Shown here in pieces: positions 53,798 to 63,449 of a DNA stretch of 64,000 nt (position 1 is the stretch's first letter; every line of letters begins with the position of its first letter). The notes under the pieces are model-generated. The model saw only the letters and a program-made list of their open reading frames with translations, did no database searches and was not told the origin of the DNA. The translations under genes and the position numbers were made by a program. Origin of the DNA: Symmachiella macrocystis (lineage in GTDB: Bacteria; Planctomycetota; Planctomycetia; Planctomycetales; Planctomycetaceae); NCBI RefSeq assembly GCF_007860075.1, contig NZ_SJPP01000006.1, positions 1 through 64,000 of the forward strand, given 5' to 3'.

Positions 53798-54925
53798 ATG
53801 AAGAATCATCCAAATTCAGTCGATCGACGAGAGTTTCTGAAATATTCTGCCGGTGCCGTCGCAGCGACTACTGTCTCATTAAGCAGTGGAAGTCAGGCAG
53901 CCGACGCAAAGGAGAAGAGAGCCGTGTCCGAACGCAATCCGATCATGGTGAATCACGAATGGGGCACGCTCAAGGAAGTCGTTTGTGGTATCCCCAACGT
54001 CCGTATTCCCAGCAAACTTCCCGATGCAGTCTACAATTACGCCCCTTCCGAGGGAATCAAGTTCTTCGAGGCAAACCTCGGAAAGACTTTAAAAGAAGCG
54101 GATCCAAAAACGTATGGAAAGGTCGTCAAACAGATGGACGCCACCATCGCGATTTTGGAGAAACGCGGTGTCAAGGTGCATCGACCGGAGGCAGCGACCG
54201 AAGATGAAAGTGCTTACCTTTCCGAGATCTTCCCACCAAGTGTGATTCAATTCTACCCGCGTGATCCGATGGTTGTGATTGGGAACAAGTTTATTGAAAC
54301 GGAGTTGTTCTTCCCACTACGGCGTCGCGAGCGTTTTGGACAGCGGCGTGCACTTGCCGGTCGTCTCGCCAACAGCAACGCCCAGATGGTGTCGATGCCT
54401 CCCGCCGTGCCCACATCTGAACAGAAGGATGGCAGCTGGGGCCCAGGACCATTCCTTGAAGGAGGCGATGTTTTCCTTCTCGGTAAAGACATCTATGTCG
54501 GCGTTTCGGGTAACGCAAGTAACGCTGCCGGAGTTCAGTGGCTCGCCCAATTTCTGGGTAGCGACTACAACGTGCACGAGGTCAAGCTCGCCAAGAAGTT
54601 TCTGCATTTGGACTGTTGTCTGGCTACACCTCGTGAAGGCCTGGCGATCATTTGCAAAGAAGCGTTTGTTGGCGGCTTACCCGATTTCCTCAAGGATTGG
54701 GAGTTGATCGAGTTGCCCTATGTCGAAGCGAAAGAAATGCTCGGTTGCAACGGCTTGGTCTTGGATAGCAAGACGATTATCATCCATACCGATCTTCCTC
54801 ACCTCGGCAAAGCGTTACGAAAGGCTGGCCAGGAAGTGATCGAAACTCCCTTCGACGCCGTCTACCAATACGCCGGTGCGTTCCGTTGCTGGCATCATCC
54901 CTTGGTGAGAGAGAGTACGCTGTAA
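53798..54925 (+). CDS. Tat-exported amidinotransferase-superfamily protein
   Basis: ATG 53798 begins with a twin-arginine signal (DRREFLKYSAGAVAATTVSLSSG). The 375-aa protein then shows NHEWGTLKEVVCGIPN, PRDPMVVIGNKFIE, PGPFLEGGDVFLLGKDIYVG, FLHLDCCL and a C-terminal AFRCWHHPLV with a candidate nucleophile Cys364. This is the pentein fold of glycine amidinotransferase, arginine deiminase and DDAH. Export by Tat is unusual for AGAT-type enzymes and suggests a periplasmic substrate. It is unlinked to the operon at 12-15 kb. Confidence 0.85.
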   Translation: MKNHPNSVDRREFLKYSAGAVAATTVSLSSGSQAADAKEKRAVSERNPIMVNHEWGTLKEVVCGIPNVRIPSKLPDAVYNYAPSEGIKFFEANLGKTLKEADPKTYGKVVKQMDATIAILEKRGVKVHRPEAATEDESAYLSEIFPPSVIQFYPRDPMVVIGNKFIETELFFPLRRRERFGQRRALAGRLANSNAQMVSMPPAVPTSEQKDGSWGPGPFLEGGDVFLLGKDIYVGVSGNASNAAGVQWLAQFLGSDYNVHEVKLAKKFLHLDCCLATPREGLAIICKEAFVGGLPDFLKDWELIELPYVEAKEMLGCNGLVLDSKTIIIHTDLPHLGKALRKAGQEVIETPFDAVYQYAGAFRCWHHPLVRESTL

Positions 54926-55062
54926 ATACAAGCGAATTATTTCGGTTGTTATTCGTTTGCAACACATGTGCGGTTAATCGTCAACGTAAGTCTTTGATCG
55001 TCTGCAATCATGTCGAATAGGATTGGATTCGCCTTTCCATTCCATTGGCTGCTACTCGATTT

Positions 55063-56493
55063 TCAGAAGTAGAATCGAAACGACATAAGATACTCCATCG
55101 CACTACTATCGGAACTAGGAGCGATATAATTCGTCTTCTGCCGTGCCACTTCAAACCGTGATTCCCAATGTTCGCTGATTTTCCAAATGGCATTGGTCCA
55201 ATAGGTTTCGTTGCGAGACCGTTGATTTTGTCCCAGGTGAGTATTACGAGGATCGTCTACTCCATAACCAACAGATACAGTCAGCGACGGTGTCGTATGG
55301 TAAAAGAACTCACCGAATCCCCCTACCGTATAGATAGGCTCGTCTGTCAAGGGATTGAGGCTTTGGCCAATTCCTGCGTTGTAAGTGCCGATGGCATTTC
55401 CGACAAATGCCTCTCCCTGAAATCCGAAATCACCGAGTTCGAGGTGTAGCTCCGGGATAACAGCCCAACTGGTAGAGACATTCGATTCAGCATTCCGCAT
55501 AAAGTCGACGGCCCGTGTTTCGCCAATGACTCCGCCGATAGCTAGCATGACCGGTCGATTGCCTTCACTTTCCGGTCCTAATGACAATTCCCAACGGGTT
55601 TCCACATTGGGCCAACCGTTATCTGATCCAGCGACTTGAGGTAATGCAATGAAGTCAAGCACGACTTGTTGCGTCAAACCAAAATAAATAGAGGTCCGGG
55701 CAAATTCACTAAACGAATCGTATCGTTCCAGACGGAAGCCGGGTCGGACTTGTCCCATGTTTCCCGACATCTTGTGCGACGTCCAAGCAGGTGAATTCGT
55801 ATTTTGCCGCCCAACCGCATCCGCATCTTGCCCGGCCCAGATTCGCCAATCATCGTTTTCGAGTTCAGCATAACCAAAAATGAGAAAGGCTCCTGGGTTA
55901 TTTTGAATAGGGCGATCACCAAAAAAATTGAAAGCAACTGTTGCGCTACTCTTTAAATCTCCCAGGTCCGGTCCGGTGATCAATGCTCCCAAAGTCGTCT
56001 GCTGACCGGTGATTGTGAATCTGGAATCGGGAGTTTCCGACGGGACGGCAGGCAGCAGAAAAAGCGGACCTCCCAATAGCGTGTACGCTTTTTGGCTGAA
56101 GATCATGTCCGCTGCCACGTATCCGAACGGCACGACGCGAATCGGCCCCTTGTTCCATGAAAGCCGGTCTTTGCAAGCTGACGAGATTTGATCAACCCAG
56201 CTGCAGTTTGCATCCTCACCACAACTGCAAACAGCGTCGCCACAAGAGTCACAATAGCCGGCTTGGCTAACGACCGTGATCGTTGCGTCGTTTGGCGGAA
56301 TGGCCTCGTTCCTCAGCAGTTGGTTTTCGGCTTCAAGCGTTTCCAACCGTTCGGAAAGATCGCGAAACTCATCCCATCCTGGAGCAGAAGAATCTTTCGC
56401 CTGCTGATGGAGACGAACAACCTGAGCATGCGCGACCCCGGTGAACAAGATGACGGTTAGCGCCATCATCATTAGGCTTTTGAGCCGATCCAT
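55063..56493 (-). CDS. Outer-membrane porin-like beta-barrel protein
   Basis: The 476-aa protein has a signal peptide (LKSLMMMALTVILFTGVAHAQ), a short coiled-coil (FRDLSERLETLEAENQLLRNEA), a Cys-rich stretch (YCDSCGDAVCSCGEDANCSW), then a region of alternating short amphipathic strands to a terminal Phe (SFRFYF), the mark of barrel insertion. The coiled coil plus barrel resembles DcaP-like porins; planctomycetes encode many such proteins. The substrate is unknown. Confidence 0.75.
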   Translation of the reverse strand: MDRLKSLMMMALTVILFTGVAHAQVVRLHQQAKDSSAPGWDEFRDLSERLETLEAENQLLRNEAIPPNDATITVVSQAGYCDSCGDAVCSCGEDANCSWVDQISSACKDRLSWNKGPIRVVPFGYVAADMIFSQKAYTLLGGPLFLLPAVPSETPDSRFTITGQQTTLGALITGPDLGDLKSSATVAFNFFGDRPIQNNPGAFLIFGYAELENDDWRIWAGQDADAVGRQNTNSPAWTSHKMSGNMGQVRPGFRLERYDSFSEFARTSIYFGLTQQVVLDFIALPQVAGSDNGWPNVETRWELSLGPESEGNRPVMLAIGGVIGETRAVDFMRNAESNVSTSWAVIPELHLELGDFGFQGEAFVGNAIGTYNAGIGQSLNPLTDEPIYTVGGFGEFFYHTTPSLTVSVGYGVDDPRNTHLGQNQRSRNETYWTNAIWKISEHWESRFEVARQKTNYIAPSSDSSAMEYLMSFRFYF

Positions 56494-57509
56494 GATTCAG
56501 TTGCCATATCTGGTGCGACTATATGCTTGCGCACAACATCCCCTTGAATCATGGATCGACATTTCTATTGTCAAACATTACCGATTATTCCAATTTCATA
56601 GACTGGGCAGGAATTGCCGAATAACATTGGGAATTCGGCACAGCTCGTTGCCGACAGGATCAGTGCCCGCTTCGGCGGTCACGCGTGTGTATTCCGCCAT
56701 CTGCGAATTCAAAATGCCATCAGCCCGTCGCGCCGGTGGTAGATGGTATTGTTCGCGAACGCGGGTCTGAGTAACTTGTTTGTTCCGGTAGAGCGGACCC
56801 AACCAACACATTTCGGACCGATTGAGCGGAACCAACACCCGTTAACCCAAACAAAGAGAGTCTCTGCTCAAACCGAGAGCTTTGGGGTTTGGGGGTGCCA
56901 AAACCAGCATCGCCGGGCGTCTGGGAAGTCTCTTTGCGAAAGACGCACGCCGATGGGGAGACTCCACCCGTGACGCAACACGTTGCGGAGGCTGGCGATA
57001 TTGCGACGAAATCGCCATTGTCTCTCGACAAGCGCAAGAGAAAACCCCGGGGTCGCGAATTTCGCTACTCCGGGGTTCAAGTGGCGGGGGCCAGATTCGG
57101 ATCTGTGACTGCCGGGTTATGGGGCTTAAGGTTTACCTCCTTAGTCTCATACGGTCTTGGAGGTGGGCGAGGATTACGTGGTGGGCGGGACATTGCCGGT
57201 GTGAAGGATGTCGTTGTGCCTGTGCACTCGCTGAAGTCGGTAGAAAAGGTGCGGGTGAAAGTGGAGTTAGATTCCGAAATTACGCCAATGTCACATCGCA
57301 ACAGATTTTGCGGCTAGCTCACTCACTCTCGACAGCAAATGTAAAACTGGGCGTGATCACGTCCCTCCGCAGAAGCTTGATGGAATGATACTCGTCGAAT
57401 TCCAGAAAGGAAGCAGTGCATCTATTCAATGGCCTGGTTTGTGGCGGTAAGATATTGATCAGGCAATAAGGGTTTTTCACTCAATCTTTTTCGAGATTCA
57501 TTTTCGACC
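56494..57509. other. 1-kb intergenic stretch with repeat debris
   Basis: Contains AACCAACACCCGTTAACCCA and CAAAGAGAG near 56830-56865, motifs of the CTCTTTG/GTTAAC repeats. Two overlapping plus-strand frames (56882-57388 and 56889-57317) are open but I recognise no family in either, and no ribosome site stands out. A hairpin AACCCCGG/CCGGGGTT lies at 57043-57077 and would act as a terminator only on the minus strand (TTTTC follows). Overall non-coding or unresolved. Confidence 0.45.
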
Positions 57510-57950
57510 ATGAACGAAATCCGCCATCGTGTAGGCATAAAGGCACGCATTGAAGACATTTACGAGGCCACTTACAAACCTCAAAAGCTGCAATCATGGT
57601 GGGCGACATCTGCCAGCGGCTCGGATTCTGTTGGTTCATTGATCAAATTGATGTTTCCGGGATACCTGGACCATGAATGGGAGATAGTTGAGCTAGCGGA
57701 GAACGAGCGTGTTCACCTCAGATTGCACTCTGGACCCGATCCATGGCTTGGTTCGGAGCTTCGATTCGAGTTCCTCGCAACCACCGATCAAGTATTTGTC
57801 ACTCTCACACACATTACCGTCGCTGAGACACCCGCCGAAGCATATCAGTATTTCTGCACGAAGTGGCCCACCTTTCTTGTCAGCCTCAAACAATATCTGG
57901 AATCAGGTCAAGGCATGCCGTTTCCAAACGACATCAAGATTCAGCACTGA
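57510..57950 (+). CDS. SRPBCC/AHSA1-like protein
   Basis: The 146-aa protein starts RHRVGIKARIEDIYEATYKPQKLQSWWATSASG, with HEWEIVELAENERVHLRLHSGPDPWLGSELRFEFLA, and ends CTKWPTFLVSLKQYLESG, the pattern of Aha1-type START-like (SRPBCC) domains that bind small hydrophobic ligands. There is no partner gene beside it and it is complete. Confidence 0.85.
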   Translation: MNEIRHRVGIKARIEDIYEATYKPQKLQSWWATSASGSDSVGSLIKLMFPGYLDHEWEIVELAENERVHLRLHSGPDPWLGSELRFEFLATTDQVFVTLTHITVAETPAEAYQYFCTKWPTFLVSLKQYLESGQGMPFPNDIKIQH

Positions 57951-58233
57951 CTACCAAGTGGCGCTTCCTGATACTAATTCAGCAGCCTGAAGACGGTGTT
58001 GTGGTTTCTCACGGCTGAACGAATTTTGTACACAGCCGCATCGACAGCGAGGCGACTTCGAACAGTGCATTTGGTTGATGAGGCTTGCCCATGGGAAATA
58101 CAGATAGCGCGCTGCGGCGAACAATTCAAGAGTTGTTTTCAACAAAGCAAATGTGTAACTATCAAACCTTGCCCTTGGCGTGGACGCCGAAGTGTGATAT
58201 TGCCACACATTGCCCCTTCAAGGAGAAGAATAA
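57951..58233. other. Gap upstream of second BlaI-like gene
   Basis: 283 bp with no supported gene. It should hold the promoter/operator of the second BlaI/M56 operon. Confidence 0.4.
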
Positions 58234-58617
58234 GTGCCCCAACTCAAGGAAAGCGAACTGGAAGTCCTACGAATTCTCTGGGAACAGGGGCCGCAAAAGC
58301 CAGCGGAGATTCAAGAACAGTTCGCATGGATCATCGAAAACGGGACATTGCGATCAGTGCTAAGAGGGCTGGTCGAGAGTGGCCATGCCACGCGGGAAAA
58401 ACAAGGCAAGGCCTACTTCTACCGCGCCTCGGCATCGAAGCGAAATATGCTTTCAAAAATGTTTCGCCGGATGGCCGACGTTTTCACTGGCGGTTCTCCG
58501 GCCGAACTGATCACGCAACTCGTCCAAGCCGAAAAGCTCTCTCCGGACGAAATTGAACAACTCCGGCAAATCGCGCAGGATGAACCCAAGAGGCCCAAGA
58601 AAAAGCAGAGAAAGTAA
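58234..58617 (+). CDS. BlaI/MecI-family repressor, pair 2
   Basis: GTG 58234 follows AAGGAGAAG. The 127-aa protein has the winged helix (LKESELEVLRILWEQGPQKPAEIQEQFAWIIENGTLRSVLRGLVESGHATREKQGKAYFYRA), a short tail and a basic end (KRPKKKQRK). It is 2 bp from the next gene, an M56 peptidase. The length and layout match BlaI. Confidence 0.9.
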   Translation: MPQLKESELEVLRILWEQGPQKPAEIQEQFAWIIENGTLRSVLRGLVESGHATREKQGKAYFYRASASKRNMLSKMFRRMADVFTGGSPAELITQLVQAEKLSPDEIEQLRQIAQDEPKRPKKKQRK

Positions 58618-58619
58618 TC

Positions 58620-60782
58620 ATGACGGCATGGATCGAGGCTTTCGCAGAACTGCCAATGATAATTTATGTGCTTGGGAAACTGACGGTGTTGCTCGGCGCC
58701 GTCTGGGTGATTCACTTTGCACTTGTGCGTCGGAATCCCCGCTGGCGCGTTCTGCTTTGGCGGGGCCTAATGCTGGGCATGATTCTGTTGCCCGTGGTGG
58801 AGCTACTCTCACCAAGCTGGAACCTCTCGATAACGTCAACATCAGCGCCGACTCCCACAAGAATTGAGTCAACGGTAAGGCCCGAAACGTCCCAGCAGCC
58901 TTTCCCAGAACCAACAATGCCCAACGTCGCCGATGTCGACATCTCGGCGATCACCAAGTCGGGCCCGCCGTCCCAGTCCTTCGATAGGCTCAATTGGTTC
59001 ACCTCCCAATTGATGACTTGTTTCATCGGATTCTGGGCAATCGTCACATTCATCCTTTCGGTACGACGCGTAGTCGGCAGCATCCTGGTCCGACGCACGA
59101 TCGCCCGCGCGAATCCCATACCTGTGACGGTCCGATCGCTCTTTAATCGACTGGCCATCGATCTTGCTGGGCTTCAAAAAGTTGAAGTCAAGATTGCACC
59201 GGACGATTGCTCGCCCTATTTGGCTGGAGTCCTGCGGCCGGTTATCGTGATTCCGCGGAGGATGGCCGAATCATCCAGGCGTGATGAATTGCGGGCGGCG
59301 GCAGCGCACGAATTGGCACACCTTTTCCATCGTGATCATCTGTGGAGTCAGATGGCGGGCTGGCTGTCGATCCCGCTCTGGTTTCATCCGCTCGTGTGGA
59401 AGTTGGCGGCGGCACATGCGAACGCCTGCGAAACCGTCGCCGATGCCGTGGCCGCCGGTCACAGCGGCGGTCGCCAAGCCTATTCCCATACGCTCGCCCG
59501 CATCGCGCTGACGCACTTTGGATACGCGGCAAATCCGCAATACGTCCCCATGTTTCGCACGTCCAAGATTACGCGTCGATTGCGCAGTCTTCACTCAGGC
59601 TTGAACGCTGGCCAGTTAACACGCTTTCGGATCAGATCGACGATTGTCATCGGTATCTTAGTTTTATGGGGATTGGGAAGCATGCGGGTAGTTGTCGGCG
59701 AGCCTCCGAATCCGAAACCCAATGACGACGTCAAGCGCGACGTCGGCTCACCAGCGACTCCGCCTAAGCCGCAAGTGATCAAGTTGCACGATTTAATTCA
59801 TGAGAACGAACGGGCTGAGGCGATTGCATTTAATCCGACGGGCGAATTATTGGTTACCGGTGGATGGGAATCGAAGGAACCCGAAGATTTCGACGATTGG
59901 GAAAACGGATTGACACCCGGATGCATGAGGCTTTGGGATGTGAAGACCGGTCGAGAATTAGGGCGTTACGATGGCGATTTTGGCGCGATTTTAGGCGTGG
60001 CCTTTTCGCCGAATGGCCGATTGATCGCCACGGCCGGTCGCATGGCGGATAAACCGAAGATCGGGTCGGTGAAATTGTGGGATGTGAATACGAAGCGGAT
60101 AAAGGCGTCCCTGCTGGGACATGCCAATTGGGTGTTGTCGACCGCCTTTTCACCCGACGGCACGTTATTGGCTAGTGGTGGATTTGGTGGCGATGTCAAG
60201 ATTTGGGACGTCGCTGCAGAAAAACTAATCCAGACGCTGCCGAGATTCGCTGGCACAGCCGAAGCGGTGACATTCAGTCCCGATGGAAAACTCTTAGCAA
60301 TTGGGCTTCGTAACGGCATCGTCAATCTATGCAATGTCGGGTCGTGGGAAGTGGTGGCTACGCTTGATGGATCGACTCCAATTGAAGACGAATATGACTC
60401 GTATTATCTCAGAGATACCCAATTTTCGCCTGACGGTCGAGCGATCGTCACTGCTGGTCACTTGTACAATAAGGGCAAGGGTCGCAACGACCGGCCGGGA
60501 CGTGTCCGTATTTGGGACGTTGCAAAGCGAGACCTCACAATGGAGCTGTCAACAGGACGACTGCAGAGTTCTGCCGCGTTTTCGCATCGCGGTCAGTATG
60601 TGGCGGTTGGCAGCATGTCGCGGCTGGACGTCTGGAACGCACAATCTGGCAAGCAGTTTTACGGTGAAAATCAGCAAACTGGTTCATCCTCAACGGCGAT
60701 GAGCTTTTCACCCGTTGATTCCATTTTCGCCTATGCAGACGGTGTGCGGAGGGTCCGTATATTTCGTGTCATCGAGGAATGA
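58620..60782 (+). CDS. M56 peptidase fused to WD40 repeats
   Basis: The 720-aa protein begins with a BlaR1-like part: helices near 15-35 and 45-62, a Ser/Pro linker, helices near 130-150, the zinc motif AAAHELAHLFHRDH (HELAH at 230-234), and a further helix near 340-360. From about residue 395 it carries WD40 repeats: AIAFNPTGELLVTGG, LWDVKTGRELG, VAFSPNGRLIATAG, LWDVNTKRI, AFSPDGTLLASGG, IWDVAAEK, TFSPDGKLLAIG, IWDVAKRD and VWNAQSGKQ. The propeller replaces the usual sensor domain, so it may sense or bind a protein partner on the outer face of the membrane. It pairs with the repressor just upstream. Confidence 0.88.
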   Translation: MTAWIEAFAELPMIIYVLGKLTVLLGAVWVIHFALVRRNPRWRVLLWRGLMLGMILLPVVELLSPSWNLSITSTSAPTPTRIESTVRPETSQQPFPEPTMPNVADVDISAITKSGPPSQSFDRLNWFTSQLMTCFIGFWAIVTFILSVRRVVGSILVRRTIARANPIPVTVRSLFNRLAIDLAGLQKVEVKIAPDDCSPYLAGVLRPVIVIPRRMAESSRRDELRAAAAHELAHLFHRDHLWSQMAGWLSIPLWFHPLVWKLAAAHANACETVADAVAAGHSGGRQAYSHTLARIALTHFGYAANPQYVPMFRTSKITRRLRSLHSGLNAGQLTRFRIRSTIVIGILVLWGLGSMRVVVGEPPNPKPNDDVKRDVGSPATPPKPQVIKLHDLIHENERAEAIAFNPTGELLVTGGWESKEPEDFDDWENGLTPGCMRLWDVKTGRELGRYDGDFGAILGVAFSPNGRLIATAGRMADKPKIGSVKLWDVNTKRIKASLLGHANWVLSTAFSPDGTLLASGGFGGDVKIWDVAAEKLIQTLPRFAGTAEAVTFSPDGKLLAIGLRNGIVNLCNVGSWEVVATLDGSTPIEDEYDSYYLRDTQFSPDGRAIVTAGHLYNKGKGRNDRPGRVRIWDVAKRDLTMELSTGRLQSSAAFSHRGQYVAVGSMSRLDVWNAQSGKQFYGENQQTGSSSTAMSFSPVDSIFAYADGVRRVRIFRVIEE

Positions 60783-60814
60783 TCGAGTCGCAGTCGTTGA
60801 AGTGACAAAGGACG

Positions 60815-61490
60815 CGTGGTCCCAAAATAATGACGGACGAAAGTTGAACGACGAAATGAAGTTCGGCGAAAAAACGTTGGGAAGAACTGTTGCCGGAAGT
60901 GACCGTTACCAGGAGGCAAAATCACTTCAATCCGCCTGTTTTTCCGGACGCTGAGCGCATGCATCACATGCAAGGTCGATTAGAAGATTCACGCTCTGCG
61001 CGTTCGTACCATTGAATCAACCCGCCGAGTCGTTCGCGGCGAACGATGTCATCGAGTACGGTCGTATTCTTCTCGGGTGGCGAAGCAGTGCACAAGTGAA
61101 CTGCCGGATCAGTTCGTTACGGGTGCATCGTGTGAGCAGAAAGAGCAGCGGCTGGAAAACGCGTCCCATCCTGGTAGAATCCCTTCAGATTCAGCGGTTT
61201 CCTGGGGGTGTTCAAAACTATTGATACACCGCTGAGACGCTCGCCGCACGCGGTTGACGGGCCAAAATTGACCCTCCCGACGCATTGACCATCGCTGGTC
61301 CGCAGATTCCGCCCAGATTGCCGCCGTGAATTTGCGCGCGGGCTGTTAACCCGCTGCAAAAAAGTTCGAAGAGGGTTGGTTACGTTTCGAGCCACCGTGA
61401 CGGACTCGATCTTTTGTAAACCCTTGCTACTACTGGGTTTCAAAAAACAGACCCAAAGAGCATGGTTACGAAGAGGGTTTGGCACGGGGA
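60815..61490 (-). mobile_element. Internally deleted copy of the integrase IS
   Basis: At 61010-61080 the minus strand holds the transposase end (DIVRRERLGGLIQWYERA). At 61104-61170 it holds the start (MGRVFQPLLFLLTRCTRNELIRQ, ATG at 61170). The roughly 300 codons between are missing and the two parts are out of frame. The outer flanks match the intact element at 34640-36360. It is a non-autonomous derivative that keeps both ends. Confidence 0.75.
61168..61490. repeat. Long repeat upstream of integrase, copy 2
   Basis: Nearly identical to 36028-36356. The match ends at GGCACGGGGAGG; then this copy runs directly into the 215-bp repeat, while the other runs into the winged-helix gene. Confidence 0.8.
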
Positions 61491-61700
61491 GGCGTTTCGC
61501 GTTTCTAACCTTTGTTTGCAGAGGTTTGCCACGCTATTGTTGCCCAGAGAAAACTCTCTGTTCCTAACGAGAGCAACTGGGGTCCGAAAGGAACCCGTAA
61601 GGTTCCTCCCGCACCCCGGATTTTCGGGCCAAAACTCTCGGACTCTCGAATTAACAGGGGCTTGGAGTTAACAACCTGGTCCCTTTCGGGGGCTGGTTTT
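61491..61700. repeat. Approximately 215-bp dispersed repeat, copy 2
   Basis: Second copy of 5738-5952, same orientation. Differences are spread along the whole length and include a changed middle part (TTGCCCAGAGAAAACTCTCT instead of the corresponding copy 1 bases). Confidence 0.8.
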
Positions 61701-62115
61701 GTCACTGCGAACCGACATAGGATATGTGTGACTTTGGCAATGGTGGTCATTTCTCGGTCGTTAAATCGCACGATTCTGCGTGGGAATCCGTGTTTCCGCA
61801 CATCGCAGTGAAAAATCACATCGGTTGGTGGCGGGGCGCGTTTGATTGGCTGACAACCGACAGTGGCTATTAAGTGGAAATGGGTTCGTAAGTGGAAATG
61901 GGTTCGGGGCATCTTTGCCATGCCAGATCCAGGGCGCATTGTCGGGCGGGTTCCGAGATCATGGTGTCCCCCTTGAGCATCTCGCCCACGTTTTTTAGTG
62001 CCAAGTCTCGGGAAAACAGCGACTTGATCAATTCGGCAGCGGCGAGCTCAGTTCGCAGGTCGGTCGTTCGTGGACGCGCACCGCAAACCGAATCTAGGCA
62101 AGGATACCTGTGTCT
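61701..62115. other. Debris region with a worn coding fragment
   Basis: An 18-bp tandem repeat (AAGTGGAAATGGGTTCGT) lies at 61872-61907. On the minus strand about 61900-62030 reads LALKNVGEMLKGDTMISEP and RQCALDLAWQRC, which looks like the tail of a long repeat-containing or kinase-associated protein. No start or continuation is present, so I treat it as a relic. Confidence 0.4.
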
Positions 62116-63120
62116 TTATTCAATCTCCTGATCACTTCGGAATTCCGAAGGTGTATAGCCGGACATCCGTTTGAAGGCACGGACAAAGTTTGCTGGGGCT
62201 GAATAGCCGAGTTCGACGGAAATCTCACTGACGGATGTGCAGGAACCCAACAGCATTTCAGATGCTCGATCAAATCGAATGCGGTCAAGAAGTTCTCGGT
62301 AGGTGGTCCCACCGTCAAACAGGCGCCGCTTAAGCGTCCTGACATTTACTCCGGTGATTTCCGAGGCCAATTCGAGCGAAGGCGGATGTGAGTATCCAAA
62401 TCGCGACTCGATGAGCCGGTGGAGCGATCTAACGAAGCTCGTCGACTGATCGACTTCCTCGTGACTCGCCTGCTGTACTTTTGACCGCCACGAGCCAATG
62501 GTTTTGCGGCTGAGAAATTTCGCCGGGAACGCGATGGCGTTTTCAGTGCATTCGAATGCAGCTTGGCAGTCTTCGAAACCCTGCACCTTGTTTAGGGAAC
62601 GAGCCTGCTTGGCTTGCAACCGGATTCGCTGTGGGCGGTATTTTTTGTCGGCAACCGATCGCAGTAGCCCGGCCAAGATCATCACCGACGCGTGCTGGCC
62701 GATAGCGCGACCTTCGCTAGGGACATCGTCAAGAATGCGGTTACACAGCCACGCTTCATTGCCGTTGTGCTCTATCCAGAACTGGTTGCCTTCAAACGCA
62801 CGGGCAGCGAGACGCGAAAAAGTGCCCAGAGCATCGCTCACAGTTCCAGTCGTGCGAATAGCGTGTCCCATGGAACCGAGATCGTCGAGTTGGAAATCCA
62901 TAAAAGCAGCGAAGCCGATTTCATCACATCGCTCCCGGTGAACCACGTCCGCAAGGAAGCTATAAACTTGTCGCTTACTGATCCAGCCACCGGATTCAAT
63001 GACTTCGCCAGGTATATGATTCAGATCCAAATAACGTTCAGTGATCGCACCGTTCTGATCAAGCCAAGAGACAACGGGTTTGAGAATACTTGCGTCAATG
63101 AGTGGAAGGGTTTTCGGCAT
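62116..63120 (-). CDS. AraC-family regulator (OruR-like architecture)
   Basis: ATG 63120 (MPKTLPLIDASILKPVV) is chosen; earlier starts are open but less convincing. The 334-aa protein has an N-terminal arabinose-binding-type domain of the kind seen in OruR and VirS-like regulators (ERYLDLNHIPGEVIESGGWISKRQVYSFLADV). The C-terminal double HTH follows (SLELASEITGVNVRTLKRRLFDGGTTYRELLDRIRFDRASEMLLGSCTSVSEISVELGYSAPANFVRAFKRMSGYTPSEFR). The target is unknown; the MscS-like gene diverges on its other side. Confidence 0.9.
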   Translation of the reverse strand: MPKTLPLIDASILKPVVSWLDQNGAITERYLDLNHIPGEVIESGGWISKRQVYSFLADVVHRERCDEIGFAAFMDFQLDDLGSMGHAIRTTGTVSDALGTFSRLAARAFEGNQFWIEHNGNEAWLCNRILDDVPSEGRAIGQHASVMILAGLLRSVADKKYRPQRIRLQAKQARSLNKVQGFEDCQAAFECTENAIAFPAKFLSRKTIGSWRSKVQQASHEEVDQSTSFVRSLHRLIESRFGYSHPPSLELASEITGVNVRTLKRRLFDGGTTYRELLDRIRFDRASEMLLGSCTSVSEISVELGYSAPANFVRAFKRMSGYTPSEFRSDQEIE

Positions 63121-63449
63121 AAGACGCGACTCGGAAAGTGGCCCCAAATGATAATGGCGAAGTGACTTACTCAAGTGTAACATATTGAGTCGATGTCTCT
63201 CACACCACCCTTGCCGTTCCATCTAAAGACTGAATCAAATCGGGAAACGGTTATGGAACCACTAAAGGGGGTGCTTTGAAATAATATCACGACCACGTTT
63301 GGAATGAAGGAAGACTGGGGAACAATTGATTGACCGCCGTGCTTGGCATACACGGTCGTTTGCTGCGGCGATCCGGTTCGCGTCCATCGAATCTAACGGG
63401 CAGTCGCCAACATTATTCTGCCTGTTCTACGACCTGAGGGGAGATTGAA

